64,000 nt of DNA from Boswellia sacra (GCA_013180625.2 SNVD02002289.1:744001-808000); one strand, 5' to 3'; shown: positions 10,461 to 23,189, numbered from the stretch's first letter. Notes: generated by a model not told the origin, from the letters alone. A program made the numbers and translations.

Positions 10461-12387
10461 TTTCTGAAGATTATATATATAATTGAGAGAAAATTAACGA
10501 TTGTAAGCAACCAGTGAAATTTAAATGATAGAGAATAAGTTCACAATTACATACCTTTTCACTGAAAAGTGATGCGGCAGTCTGTGTATCAATCTTCCAT
10601 TCCCGATGCCCTGCCATTGCTCCACGTAGTTCCAGTCGTTTAGACGGAGGCTCAACGTTCATGAACGCTTTACCTGACACAACTTTGCAACGGGTCCAAA
10701 AACGTGGTTCCTATTCTTATGTCATATCTTTCCAAATGTTTGGAGAAAAGGCCATTTGGAATAATCAAGTCAGTTGTAGTATACATTTCTAAGCTAGTCA
10801 AACAAGGCAAATGCTTCAACTCTTGAAGACTAACATTACTTCTTTCATTTTCGAGTCCATTAACCTCCTATTAGAGAAAACATTAAGATTCTCTTCTGAT
10901 CTTAACTTCACCATAGCTTTTGCAGATCTTATGTCGCGTGGATTTTATTGACTTTGAGTTGTTAAGATCTATTATGTTCTCTCTTCTCTCTCATTTATTG
11001 TGTATTAATCACCAATTATATGTCTGTATTTTGCTAAGGTGAAGGTCAGATTATGAGAGAATCCTGGTCCTCGGAGAAAATGGTAACCCCTCATATACAA
11101 TTCTTCTAATAATGATAAACTTGATATCACATTTGGTGCAATTACTTTTAGTTGCTTGCAGTCGATTAAATCTAACAACCTCAACTGAGTCAAGTGGCTT
11201 ATCTCCTTAGGTAGCTGTTTAATATCACTATTTGTCAAGCTAAGGATTTTTAGTCCCTTCAGCCTTCCAATAGTGGCGACATCTTCAAGTCCTCCACAGT
11301 ATTCAAGACAAAGTGTTTGAAGGTTTGCTAGAAGATGAAGTGATGATGACAAGAGGTTAACGACATTCTACGCAAACATAAAACTCTAAGCTTCACCATC
11401 CCCGTCAAAAACTTCTCAAGTGTTTGGACATAATTAGCACAAAAGTCCAAATGCTGCTGCAGATGAAGTATTTCAAGTTGCTGACATTGCAAACCTTCAG
11501 GAAGCTAACGAATTTTACTGTCCTTTGTGAAGATCGTTCTACAATTATCTCTACAGGGCCATTCCACTATATCTCATTTTTTGAAATAAATAAATTCTCA
11601 TCTCTTTCTGCAATTAATAAGGCAACTTCATTAACAAAATCATGCATCGAAAGCAGTTTGTTTTTCTGACGACCCTCAAGCAATAAGAAGGAGTCTTTAA
11701 GCTCATGACTCAAGCTAAAGCTTTGTCTCACTCTTCTTCAATGGTAGAAGTGACTTGAAATATATCAAAAACCATACCATATCTTAAAATGTCTAAGATG
11801 AAGGTTTTCCTATACATGGAAGCATAATATCTCTTTAAACTGCAAAGCAAAAAGGTTTTCTTCAGTTCATCTCTTAAATAATCGTAACTCAATTTTATAC
11901 ATGAGTATGCACTTGCATACTCCCCTCCAAAATTTTTCGAGGAAGGCCTTGTCAGTTGTCGCCGGGCATCTCTCCATTGAGATGGATCTTTCTTGCTCCT
12001 TGGTGCTTCTGCTACGGTAACAATGGCAATGGGCAGACATGCACATTGTTTAACTACATTATATGCTAGAGGTTTCAACTCCTCATCGCTTTCAATATCA
12101 TCACCTGCAACCTTCTTAAACAACTTTCAAGCCTTGTCTTCGATTAAATTGTTGATTTGGAAAAGCTTTGAGCCGCCCATGTTACTTAATAAATGTTAAT
12201 ATCTTGATGTCGACAATAATTTCGGTCCCTCGCTATCATCTCCTGAGGGAATTCCTATCTTCTTCAAAACTGGAGGTAAATCTTCCCAAATATTATCCAA
12301 AATTATAAGCAGGTTCTTCTCGTTCCTCCATCGCGCAAACAACCAAATTTCTCTGCCGACCTCGCTAGGAAACGTCGGACCTAAATA

Positions 12388-12953
12388 TGTTGGAGTTTTG
12401 GCTCTTTAGCCATTTGTATATGTGTGCAAGGATCCCACATGGAGTGGGAGTCATTGTGTTGGAGAGGCTTGGGCTTATAAATTAAAGCCAAGTCTTCTCA
12501 TTTAAGTGTCCCATTGAAATTCTCCTTTACCCCCCCATATTTGTAAGGTCTCATATAATACCTCATGGTTTAAGGGCCTTTCATTAAAGAACTTAAAGTT
12601 TGTATAATTTGTTTTCCTCTTTTAGTTTTGGGTATTTGTAGTATTGCCCAATTGTTTGGGTAATTACAGTTTGGCTTAACTATTTGGATAATTACAGTTT
12701 GACTCAATAGTTGTGGTATTTGTATTGTGACCCAAAAGTTTGTAATTCTCTTTGAAGATAGTGAAAGGTTTATTCAGCAGTGCCCAAGGACGTAGGTAAC
12801 AATACAGAACCTCGTTAAATCTTGGTGTTCTTTCTATTTCTGCATTGTTGGTTGATTTGTTGCCTCTTTAGTTGCTATTACATTCAATTATCTGACATAG
12901 TTTGTGGTTGTGCATTTGGTTGTTTTGTATTATCGCTTTCACATTGCGCAACA
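12388..12953 (+). repeat. Copia A 5' LTR
   Basis: 566 bp, starting TGTTGGAGTTTTGGCTC and ending GCGCAACA. It belongs to the LTR subfamily with CTCTTTAGCCATTTGTATAT near the start, also carried by copia D. Confidence 0.92.
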
Positions 12954-13118
12954 ATTGGCATCAAAGCTTAAGGTTTTGGGTAGTGAGTGGCTATTTTATT
13001 GAAGAACTTATTACTATTCTAGGCTGTTGAGTTTGGATTGCTAGTTATTGAATATAATAGTTTGTTGGAGATTGGTTATTGGTAATTTGGGTATAAAGCT
13101 TATTTGTGAGAGGTAGTG

Positions 13119-16100
13119 ATGGCATCATCATCAACCGTACGAGAGAAGACAATGACTGTGACAAATGCAAAAATAGATGTTGAAAAATTTGATGGTCGAA
13201 ATAGTTTCAGCTTATGGCAAAGTGAGGTGTTGGACGGTTGTATTAGCAAGATTTGGATATTGTTCTAGAAGAAACAAAACCAGAAGATATTAGTGCAAGA
13301 GATTGGGACAGGATAAATATAAAAGCTTGTGGGTTGATTCACTCTTGTTTGCGTAGAGAACATAAGTATTCGTTCACAAAAGAGACATTTGCAAGCAAAT
13401 TGTGGAAGGCCCTAGAAAACAAATATGTGAAGAAAAGCAATAAGAATCGATTGCATCTATTGAAGAGATTGTTCCGTCTCCAGTTGAAACCAAGTATGAG
13501 CATTAGTTCTCATATTGATGAGTTTAATAAGTTAATTGTTGATTTGTTAAACTTAGATGAAACCTTCAAAGATGAACGTGCTATTGATTGGCTCACTTTC
13601 GGATGAATTAGATCATTTGTGTATTACTCTTATCCATGGGAAAGATAAACTATCTTGTGAAGAAGTTTGTTATGCTTTGTTGAATTATGAAATTCGTAAC
13701 AAAGACCAAAGAGAATATAGGGATGAGTCAGTAGATGTATTGATAGTAAGAGGGCGTAGTCAAAGTAGGAAACCAGGAAAAAGGGGAAAATCTTGGTCGA
13801 AAGGTAGATTAAGAAAAGATAAGTGTGCTTTTTGTCGTGAGAAAGGGCATTGGAAGAAAGATAGTCTGAAGTTGAAAAAGAAGGATAAGGGCAAGGCTAT
13901 TTCATATGCATGTGTTGTTGAGCATAAGGATGATAGTGATTCAGATATATATCTAGTTAGTCACCCATCCACTTCTGGTTCTGATGAGTGGATTATGGAT
14001 TCAGGTTGTACTTATCATATGTGTCCACATAGGGAATGGTTCTTTCAGTTTGAAGAGATTGATTGTAGAGTTGTGCATATAGGCAATGATGATATTTGCC
14101 ATATTGCTGGGATAGGTTCTATCCATTTAAGGAATCATGATGGACTGACTAGAGTTCTAATAGATGTTCGGTATGTACCAAAGTTGAAAAAGAATCTCAT
14201 CTCTTTGGGAGCCTTGGAATCTAAAGGCTATGCGGTATCTATTCGAGATGGTATTCTGAGGGTCACTTTAGGCGCTCTTGTGTTATTGAAAGGCACTAAG
14301 AGGAACAACTTGTATTACTATAATGGTAGTACAGTTATTGGATCAGCGGCTATGGTCTCTAATAGTGATATAGATTTAGAGATCACTAGACTGTGGCATA
14401 AGCGTTTGGGACATGTAGGTGAGAAAGTCTTATTTGATGAGAAAGCCTTATTCAGTTTGGTGAAACGAGGCTTATTGAAAGGTGTAAACACTTGCAAGCT
14501 AGATTTTTGTGAGTACTGTGTTCTTGCAAAGCAAAAGAGGTGAAATTTGGCACCGCTATTCATAATACCAAGGGTATTCTTGATTATGTTCACTCAGATG
14601 TGTGGGGACCTAACAAAACCGCATCTATAGGAGGTAGGCACTACTTTATTACTTTTGTTGATGACTTTTCTAGAAGAACTTGGGTGTACTGTTTGAAATC
14701 AAAAGACGATGTACTTGGTGCTTTCCTTAAGTGGAAAAAGATGATTGAGGCACAAACTGGTAAGAAGATCAAGCATCTCAGAACAGATAATGGTGGTGAG
14801 TATTGTAGTGATCAGTTTTTAAAATTCTGTCAAGATGAAGGTATTGTACGTCATTTTACAGTTAGAGGCAGAAGCGGACCTAAGAAGGGACCCAGGGGGG
14901 CCTGGGCCCCTTCCCTGGGCCCCTTCTAAAACTTTGAAAATTTATTGGAATCCCTTATTGCTCATAGTTTACAATTACACCCTTCTTGAAAAATAGTTTT
15001 TAAATTGTTTTCCTTTCTTTCTTTTTTAAACTAATAACCTATCAAACTTATATTTCTATAACTATATTATATATTATATTTGTATTATTTCTTTCTCTTT
15101 ATAATTTATATGTGTTAATTAGTGTAAAAATTAGTGAACTTCTTTTAAAATTAAAAATTATGATCGAGTCTTCTTATTATTTTTATGCATTTGCAGCCTT
15201 TTTGAGTAAAATTTAATAGTTATTATAAATTAATGATTTTTGAGAAAAAAATCTGAAGAGATATTTAAAAAAAAATCTTTTTTAAGTTGACATCATCATA
15301 TGTAAGAAAAATGTTAACAATTCAATACAAAGTTATTTTGAAATTAATGTAAAGGTTTGTTTGCAAATTTCAAATGTATAACTCAAATTTTGAATTATAA
15401 TGCTAATATAGGATTATAAATAAAAAAATTTTTCATACATGATAATAAAGTAATTATGCAACAGTTTTTAAATATAAATGCTTGTCAATGATAACTAATA
15501 TGTATTTCTAAAATAAATTATAAAGTATTAGTTTTTTATAATTTGATTCTTTATATTAGGATTTTTTAATTTTGAAAGATAAGATTTATTATGTGTCCTA
15601 TATATCTATATCTATTCTTTTTTTTAAACAATTTTTTGTACTATTGAGGCTTTTTTAACATTAATTTTAAAATAGTAAAGGTGCCCCCTCTAAGATAAAA
15701 TTCTGGGTCCGCCACTGGTTAGAGGTACACCATAGCAGAATGGGGTGGCAGAACGCATGAACTAGACATTGATAGAGAAAGTTCGATGTATGTTGTCTAA
15801 TGCTGGGTTGGGTAAGGAATTTTGGGCTGAGGCTGTGACTTATACGTGTCATCTCATTAATCATCTACCTTCAGCTGCTATTCATGGTAGAACTCCATTA
15901 GAGGTATGGTCGGGACAACCTATTTCTTATTATGATTCTTTACATATTTTGAGTTCCATTGTGTATTATCATATGAAAGAATCTAAGCTGGATCCTAGAG
16001 CCAAGAAAGCAATTTTCTTGGTGTTTGCTTCAGGAGTAAAAGGATATCGTCTTTGATGTCCTCGTTTGAGGAAGATTGTATCTAGCTGAGATGTGACATT

Positions 16101-18004
16101 TGATGAGTCTTCAATGTTGAAGAAATTAGACAACCAGAGAAAGGTGAATGGTACTCTACAACAGGTGGAGCATACTCAACAGCAGGTGGAGTTTGAAAAG
16201 ACAACATTGAACCCAGTTAGATTTGTTGAGATAGATGATAGTACTCCTGTGACAGAGCAAGATTTGGGAGATGATGGAGAGGTTCTACTCAATAACCTCA
16301 ACAGCAACAAGAATCTATTGCAATTAATAGACCAAGATGTGAGATTCGCAGACCTGTTTGATTTGCTGATATTGTGGCCCATGCACTTCCAATTATTGAT
16401 AATGATGTTCCTTCCACTTATAAAGAGGTAGTCAAATGTTCTGAAGTTGATCAGTGGAAGACAGTTATGAGCGAAGAGATGCAGTCTCTTCAGAAGAATA
16501 AAACTTGGGAGCTAGCTCAACTACCGAAGGGTAAAAAGGTAATTTGGTGTAAATGGGTATATACAAAGAAAGATGGATTTCCTGACAAGAATAACATCTG
16601 TTACAAGGCAAGGTTGGTGGCTAAAGGCTACGCTCAGAGGGAAGGAATTGACTACAATGAGGTATTTTCTCTAGTTGTGAAACATTCTTCCATTAGAATT
16701 TTGTTTGCCTTGGTAGCTTAGATGAATATGAAACTAGTTCAACTTGATGTAAAAACTGCATTTTTACATGGTGACTTAGAAGAGGAAATCTATATGACTT
16801 AGCCAGAGGGATTCAAAGCTGCTGATAAGGAAAATTTGGTGTGCAAACTGAAAAGATCGCTTTATGGTCTGAAACAATCTCCGAGGCAGTGGTACAAGCG
16901 ATTTGACCGGTTTATGATGGATCAGAGAAACACAAGAAGCAAATTTGATAATTGTGTGTATTTTTGGAGGCTATGTGATGGTTCTTTCATTTATCTACTC
17001 TTGTATATTGATGATATATTGATAGTTTCGACGAATGTCAAAGAAATTGAGAAGTTGAAGGCTCAGTTGAATCGGGGGTTTGAGATGAAATATTTGGGTG
17101 AAGCTAAGAAGATACTAGGTATGACTATGAAGATTAGCAGAGATAAAGGGAGAAGCACGATTTGTTTGACTCAGAAGCAGTATCTGAAGAAGGTATTACA
17201 ACGGTTTGGCATTATAGAGTAGTCAAAACCTATAAGTACCCCACTTGCTCCTCATATGAAGCTCAATGCATCTTTATCTCCTAGTATATATGAGGAACAA
17301 GAGTATATGTCTTGAGTTCCATATGCTAATATAGTTGGTAGCCTGATGCATGCTATGGTGTGCACAAGACCCGACATTTCACATACAGTTGGAGTTGTGA
17401 GCAGGTATATGCATGATCCTAGTAAAGGACATTGGCAAGCAGTGAAATGGATTCTACGATATTTGCTGAAAACCGTGGATGTTGGTTTAGTCTTTGAGAG
17501 GGATGATACGTGTGATCAGTATGCTATTAGTTATGTTGATTCTGATTATGCTAGTGATTTGGATAAATGTCGATCGAAAAACGGTTATGTGTTTACTCAT
17601 GCAAGAGCACCAGTGAGTTAGAAGTCTACTTTCTAGTCTAGAGTGGCTTTGTCTACTACAGAGGCAAAGTATATGGCAATGATAGACGCCGTGAATGAAG
17701 CTATTTGATTACAAGGACTACTGGATGAATTGGAATTGGGTAGAAAAAGATCACTCTTTCTTTTGACAGTCAGAGTACCATCCACTTGGCGATGAATCCA
17801 GTGTTCCATGTTCGTACAAAGCATATTGATGTTCGGTATCATTTTGTGCGAGGGATGATTGATGAAGTGAGAATCTTACTTCAGAAGATTGGGACTGCCA
17901 AGAAACCTGTAGATATGTTGACTAAGGTTGTGACAGTGATCAAGTTCAGTCATTGTTTGGACTTGATCAACATTATGCGAGTTTGACCACACCGTTGGAC
18001 ACAT
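13119..18004 (+). pseudogene. Copia A gag-pol, heavily mutated
   Basis: Gag starts at ATG 13119 (MASSS-like) and is frameshifted near 13238 by loss of one base and near 13574 by a small deletion. The zinc knuckle CAFCREKGHWKKD ends in Ser instead of the last Cys. The protease motif WIMDSGCTYHM is intact. In the integrase, the zinc region (LWHKRLGHVGEK, FCEYC) carries an 18-bp duplication near 14428, a frameshift near 14540 and the hAT insertion. The RT part has YIDDI, where copia B and D have YVDDM, and in-frame stops at 16719, 17220 and 17619 among others. The RNase H part is also broken. It cannot encode its own proteins. Confidence 0.9.
14869..15717. mobile_element. hAT-type non-autonomous DNA element inside copia A
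   Basis: The 849-bp insertion interrupts the integrase between the DNGGEY region and the following FTVRG codons. It is bounded by a perfect 8-bp target duplication GTTAGAGG (14861-14868 and 15718-15725), the length made by hAT transposases. The ends are imperfect inverted repeats: CAGAAGCGGACC at the left and, on the opposite strand, CAGTGGCGGACCCAG from the right. The interior is A/T-rich with no coding frame, so it needed a transposase in trans. Confidence 0.92.
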
Positions 18005-18087
18005 TTAGAGGTGTTGCAGCTGTGATAGAGAATATGGGAAAAAGAAGAGTCTTGTGGTGGATTGGTTAAATCGCCAAAGTGGAGAAT

Positions 18088-18657
18088 TATTGGAGTTTTA
18101 GCTCTTTAGCCATTTGTATATGTATGCAAGGATCCCACATGGAGTGGGAGTCATTTTGTTGAAGAGGCTTGGGCTTATGAATTAAAACCAACTCTTCTTA
18201 TTTAAGTGTCCCACTGAAATTCTCCTTTACCCCCGTCCCCATATTTGTAAGGTCTCATATAAGACCTCATGGTTTAAGGGCCTTTCATTAAGGACTTTAA
18301 AATTTGTATAATTTGTTTTTCTCTTTTGGTTTTGGGTATTTGTTGTATTGCCCAATTGTTTGGGTAATTACGGTTTGGTTCAACTATTTGGATAATTGCA
18401 GTTTAACCTAATAGTTGTGGTATTTGTTTTGTGGCCCAAAAGTTTGTAATTCCCTTTGAAGATAGTGAAAGGTTTATTCAGCAGCGCCCGAGGAAGTATG
18501 TAACAATACCGAACCTTGTTAAATCTTGGTGTTCTTTCTATTTCTGCATTATTGGTTGATTTGTTGCCTCTTTAGTTGTTATTACATTTAATTATTTGGC
18601 ATAGTTTGTGGTTGTGCATTTGGTTGTTTTGTGTTATTGCTTTTGCATTGCGTAACA
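18088..18657 (+). repeat. Copia A 3' LTR
   Basis: 570 bp. The first two bases read TA instead of TG. It is preceded by the purine-rich AAAGTGGAGAAT at about 18076-18087, which fits a polypurine tract. It ends GCGTAACA, followed by the target duplication. Confidence 0.9.
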
Positions 18658-19340
18658 AAATACATCGCAACTTCTTCTTGAATCTTTTTGATATATGGAT
18701 TCTAAGATATCTCAACGAACACCACCTTTGCAAAGTACTTTCTATACTTGGCTTGCCTACCTATCTCCTACATCAACGTCGTCTTGCCGATGCCATCAAG
18801 CCCATAAACACCAATCATGCGGACATCAACTTATTTAACTCCCTCAGTATATTCTCCAATAGGCCCTTTCTCGATTCGAACCTCATAATCTGTTTTTGAT
18901 GATCCAAGTCATGGCTGCTCTGGAATGATAGGATCAGAAGCTTTACCATATTTCTCTTCTTTCTTGAGGAGCTGAGCAATATCCTCCAACTTTTTCGATG
19001 CTTCCTTGCTATTCTTGTGGCGTGTCTTCAGGTTAGGACACAACCCCTTGAAACATCAATTGTTTAATCCTTTGTTTCCAAACAACTCCTCTGCTCCCTT
19101 AATGATCGAATCCACTGTGTTTCTCCACTCCTCGACCTCCTCTTTGATCTTTTCCAAATTATTTACAGCAGCATCAACCTTAGCCTGCACTCGATTTCTT
19201 GCCTCCTTCAAATTCTCAATTTCTTCATCGAGCTTCTCAAAGTTGCTCTTATAGTTGTGCAAGTACTCAAGTCGGCTCCATAGCGGAGGAGCTAACCACT
19301 TGGCAACTTCTGCAACAACCGTGATAATAATTTCAATCAT

Positions 19341-19799
19341 TTTCAGTACTATTCCTCTCTGTCTTTTTTTTTTTCTTCAACCTTTTGAAATATGGTGCGG
19401 CGTAACTAAGCAAATTCGAAAAAAGGAAGACAAAATTATTGATCATGGTGTCAATGTGTCGTTTTTAACTTGACTTGAACTTGGGATTAGGTGGTTAATA
19501 TGCTAAATGTAAACCACTGAAACAAAAAGAGATGAAGGTAATATGAATATGCAAAATATTTATTTAATATTAAACATAACATAAAATCAATGTTCATTTT
19601 ATTTTTTAAAAATTTAATTGAGATTAAACAATATAAATTAAATAATGGGAGAATTATTAATTTAAAAAGTTAAAAATATATTAAATTATGGTAAAGTAGA
19701 TCATTTTAAATTATAAAATTTAAATTTTAAATTATAAGATTAAATTGTAAATTTTAAAATATAAAATGTAAATTATAAATTATAAATTATAAATATAAG
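19341..19799. other. No gene seen; A/T-rich spacer
   Basis: From about 19620 the sequence is almost only A and T with repeated AAATTATAAATT-like words. This is the region upstream (minus strand) of the NBS-LRR start, so it may hold the remains of that gene's promoter, but I see no specific element. Confidence 0.5.
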
Positions 19800-20853
19800 T
19801 GTGAAGTCTGTGGCTCAACTTCTGTAGTTCTAGTAGAGAAGTGGTGCAGGTACACAGATAGAGTTGCGTCGGAGCGCCAGATTCGCATTAGATGTAGTGT
19901 CAAACATGCAAAGACAGAAAGTTGGCGCTATCGTGCAAGAGGTGTTGCACTGGAGCAAGGATTGGCGTAGAACTGCAGGCAAACTTACACTGGAGACGAT
20001 TTCTGCATCTGGAATCCGCATGATGGCAGAGAATTCATGCAGGCACGCGAGTATTATTGCGCAGGAGCGCAGATCTGTTTTCTCTTCTAAATAGGATTTC
20101 TTGTTACGCAAGTAATTGGCCTATAAGCCTTGGACTATAAATAAGGGACGTGTTTTTCAGTGTAAAATAGTTCTGAGAGAGTTGCAAAAGAGAGAAAAAG
20201 AAGAGAGCTAGGGTTTAGAGAGATTCGGAGTTTCTTAGGAAGAAAGTAACTCAATTTCTTCTAGTTATCCCTTGTAAACACTCTTGTATCTCTTTGTTTT
20301 TTCATCATAGTGATTGATTCTCATCAGCAACTGGACGTAGGATCAAATATTGTGATCTAAACCAGTATAAATCCTTATGTTCCTCTGTTTTTTTTCTTGT
20401 TTTTATTTTGCTTAGGTGTGTGCTTAATCTTCTAGATTAATTGTATGATAAGCCGCTTGCTGATGTATGTGCTGCTCTTCTTCACAATAAATTGGTATTA
20501 GAGCCTGGTTACAACTGTTTGGGGATCTTTGGTGGCCAAAAGTTCTTAGCAAAATAGGTGTTCGATAAAAGTCCTGACTCATAGCTGCGCAGTACGAGAG
20601 GTGTTTAAAGAAATTCCTTGATGGCTGCATCAACTAGCAAGTATGAGATTGAAAAGTTTGATGGTAGCAACGACTTTGCCATCTGGAGGATGAAGAAGTT
20701 GGCTTCGTTGGACAACCTACAACTGGATGAGGCACTTGGAGGCGAAAGCAATATGCCAGAAAGCTACAGCGTTGAAAAGAGGAGTGATATCATGAAGAAG
20801 ACCTATAACACGTTAATTCTTTGTTTGAGTGACAAGGTGTTGATACAGGTCTC
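19800..20853 (+). mobile_element. Truncated Ty1/copia element of a second family
   Basis: A 5' LTR of about 687 bp (19800-20486, TGTGAAGTCTGTGG to TTCACA) carries a TATA box at 20136-20143. A primer site ATTGGTATTAGAGC follows at 20491, then the start of gag. Homology to gag stops near 20853, about 180 bp before the tandem unit that begins near 21031. No pol or 3' LTR is present. The LTR resembles none of those of copia A-D. The left boundary is judged only from the TG and the change in composition. Confidence 0.7.
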
Positions 20854-20884
20854 TCGGATGAAAATTGATATTTTATTGAGTTAA
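20621..20884 (+). pseudogene. Copia gag N-terminal fragment
   Basis: The start at ATG 20621 follows the primer site by about 120 bp. The protein begins MAASTSKYEIEKFDGSNDFA and continues with IWRMKKLASLDNLQLDEALG, the usual opening of Tork-type copia gag. Similarity ends after ILCLSDKVLIQVS, and the remaining codons to the TAA are unrelated A/T-rich sequence. A normal gag would continue for a further 150 or more residues to a zinc knuckle. Confidence 0.75.
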
Positions 20885-21030
20885 AAGTTCTTTATTTTAT
20901 TTATTATTTTAAAATTTGTAGATTTATAGGTTTCTTGATATTTCAATATTTTAACATTTTAAATTAGTAATTTAATATTATTCAATTTATATTGCTTATT
21001 CCTAAAAATTAAAATAAAGTTAAATTTTTT

Positions 21031-22463
21031 TAATATTAAGTAAATCTTTTATAGTTTTATATTTATCTATTATCTCTTTGATATATATTATCTTTATTTT
21101 ATCCTATTTCAATTAATATTAAAAAAATTCTAATATCCTTCTCTTTGCTAATGTCGTTAAGTACTTTCGTTAAAATATAGGTTAGATGTTACCAAAAGCA
21201 AAGGTGTCACTTAGTTAGCCGAAACCTTGGAAGTGTCGGTGTTTTTTCTCATGTTGTATTGGGGTGGGTTCAATTTTGTATGAGGTGTGATGCGAGAGAG
21301 TGACGCAAACTTTTAAAATATCTTTCAATTTTTGTAAAGATTTTTTGTCGTACATAATAATTGAGTCACTGTGCCAATAACATCTTTTCAACAATTTATG
21401 ATATAAACATATTAAATATGACTAACCATATATTTTTCAAGTAATCAGAAAATAATTTAAGAAGTTAAGTAGACCTTGTTCCCTTCTTGGGTTGGCAGCG
21501 GGTCGAGGTGTAAATTTTTTTCAGATTTGAGTTGATCATGATAATATTATTGAAAAGAAATAAAGGGTCGAGAGTTGATGAATTGTGATGAGAAAAGCTA
21601 TCAAATGAAGACACGTTACAAGCTCATTTTTCTTTGCTTTTTCCAGAGTAAAAAGAATCACCATGCCCTATCTGCTAGTACCCAATAGAAAATAACTACT
21701 CTTCAAGAGACCACAAATTTTGCGATGAGATGAATAAAAATTGACATAATTAATAGAGATGATTTGGAGGGTTGTTGTTAGTTTCTATTTACTTTTTTGA
21801 CTAATTAGTTTTGGGGGGTCCAATGTTAATAACCTCAAGTGTAATGGATTGACCCTCGAGAATAATTTATATTCTTAATAAACAAATTATTTCTTGTCGT
21901 TAGTTGCAGTCTTCCTCCACCTTCATATCTCTCCCAAAAACCTTCTTAATCTTCTGTGACTTCAACCACGTATTTTTATCACTAAAGAAAAATTGGTTTG
22001 CAGTTTGCAAGAATTCCATTTTAATTCCGGGATAAGTTTTATGAACAAAGGCAACTTAGTTTGATAAATCGTAATCCATTTTTTTCCTTTTTTTAAAATT
22101 TTAAAAATTTAAAAAATTAATTTTAATTGAAATAAAGCGTAAAATATGGTATTTTGTTGTCTAAATGAGTGAATGTCTAAAGGAGACTGAAGTTTGGGGC
22201 GTCGTTGGTAGTTTCAAATTCAGCTGGGTTTCCACCGTCATTAGTTAGGGAGCTTCATGTGATACCAAAAAATATCACTTAATTCACAAGCTTATAAATT
22301 AAAAATGAGTGATCGGACTAATTTGATTCTCTTAACTGCGTTATTGTGGTTTTATCAATTAATTGAAAAGGTCGTATATCCCAAAAAATGAATTAAACAT
22401 GTTTGTTTATGGCAATTAAAAAACAAATATTTGTCATGATAAATCAAAAGCGTTGCAAGAAAT
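21031..22463. repeat. Tandem-array block L, unit 1
   Basis: Non-coding block aligned with 45581-46101 plus 49973-50700 (unit 3), and in pieces with 29898-30110, 30796-31205, 31561-31680, 33505-33720 and 34120-34618 (unit 2). Shared landmarks are CTTCTTGGGTTGGCAG, TTGATCATGATAA, CACGTTACAAGCTCATT and ATCAATTAATTGAAAAGGTC. No conserved frame runs through the copies. Copia B interrupts its right end. Confidence 0.85.
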
Positions 22464-23023
22464 TGTTGGTGTTTTGGCTCATATGCATTAAAAAGGATCC
22501 CACATCAGTGGGACTCCAAAATTGGGCCTCATATGGCCCTTATAAAAGGAAGCCATATGGGAAATTATTTTGTGTCCCAAATTAAAATATCTTTCACCTC
22601 CCTAAAGTTGTAAGGTCTCGCAAATAAGACCTCATAGTTTAAGGGCCTTTTGTAAGGACCTTAAATTTTGTAATATTTGTTTTTCTCTCTTTGATTTTGG
22701 GTATTTGTAGTATTACTCAATTGTTTGGGTAATTACAATTTGGCCCAACTATTTGGGTAATTACGTTTGACCCAATAGTTGTGGAATTTGTATTGTGGCC
22801 CAAAAGTTTGTAATTCTCTTTGAAGATAGTGGAAAGTTTCTTCAGCGGCGCCCGAGGACGTAGGTACTTATACCGAACCTCGTTAAATCCTGGTGTGTTT
22901 TCTATTTCTGCATTGTGGTTGATTGGTTGCCTCTTTAGTCGCTATTATATTCAATTATCTGGCATAGTTGTGGTTGTGTATTTTGGGTTGTTCTGTGGTT
23001 ATCGCTTCCGCTTGTGCATAACA
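22464..23023 (+). repeat. Copia B 5' LTR
   Basis: 560 bp, TGTTGGTGTTTTGG to TGCATAACA. It contains TATAAAAGGA at 22541, the likely TATA box. The sequence around AAAAAGGATCCCACATC is shared with the A/D and C subfamilies only in the GATCCCACAT core. Confidence 0.94.
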
Positions 23024-23024
23024 A

Positions 23025-23037
23025 TTGGTATCAGAGC
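23025..23037 (+). other. Copia B primer-binding site
   Basis: TTGGTATCAGAGC one base after the LTR. It is complementary to the 3' end of plant initiator tRNA-Met, the usual copia primer. Confidence 0.9.
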
Positions 23038-23189
23038 CGAAGGTTTTGGGTAGTTAGTGGCTATTTCATTGAAGCACTTACTACTGTTCTGGGCTGTTGA
23101 TTTTGGATTGCTAGTTATTGAATATAATAGTTTGTTTTGAGCTTGGTTATTGGTGATTTGTGTATCGAGCTTATTTGTGAGAGGTTGTA

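Larger units (their letters stand above)
12388..18657 (+). mobile_element. Ty1/copia LTR retrotransposon A (Tork/Tnt1-like)
   Basis: The element has two LTRs and a 5-bp target duplication AAATA at 12383-12387 and 18658-18662. It lies within the NBS-LRR pseudogene in the opposite orientation. Without the hAT insertion at 14869-15717 and its duplicated target it is about 5.4 kb, like copia B. The primer site after the 5' LTR reads TTGGCATCAAAGC, two changes from the initiator-Met consensus TTGGTATCAGAGC. The LTRs differ at roughly 7 percent of positions by eye, so it is older than copia B. Confidence 0.93.
10556..19340 (-). pseudogene. CC-NBS-LRR resistance pseudogene split by copia A
   Basis: The two halves flank copia A. 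The 5' half (19340 down to 18663) starts with a coiled coil (MIEIIITVVAEVAKWLAPPL, then heptad-rich YLHNYKSNFEKLDEEIENLK). After an in-frame TGA and a frameshift comes the P-loop GVYGLDGIGKTTL with further stops. The 3' half (12382 down to about 10556) gives kinase-2 LLIILDNIWEDL, the GLPLA equivalent CACLPIAIVTVA, and an LRR region (NLQTLCLEYCGGLEDVATIG, LKILSLTNSDIKQLPKEISH, HLPCLTSLEMY). The AAATA target duplication shows that both halves were contiguous before insertion. In the plant family these proteins sense pathogen effectors in the cytoplasm. Several stops and frameshifts lie outside the insertion, so the copia is not the only lesion. Confidence 0.88.

Noticed and set aside
16093..16431. 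Separate small genes within copia A, C and D
   Set aside because: Each short frame lines up with a piece of the copia B gag-pol; they are fragments of broken polyproteins, not independent genes.
19841..20111. Overlapping frames on both strands near 19830-20111
   Set aside because: They fall inside the LTR of the truncated copia element and have no family resemblance.
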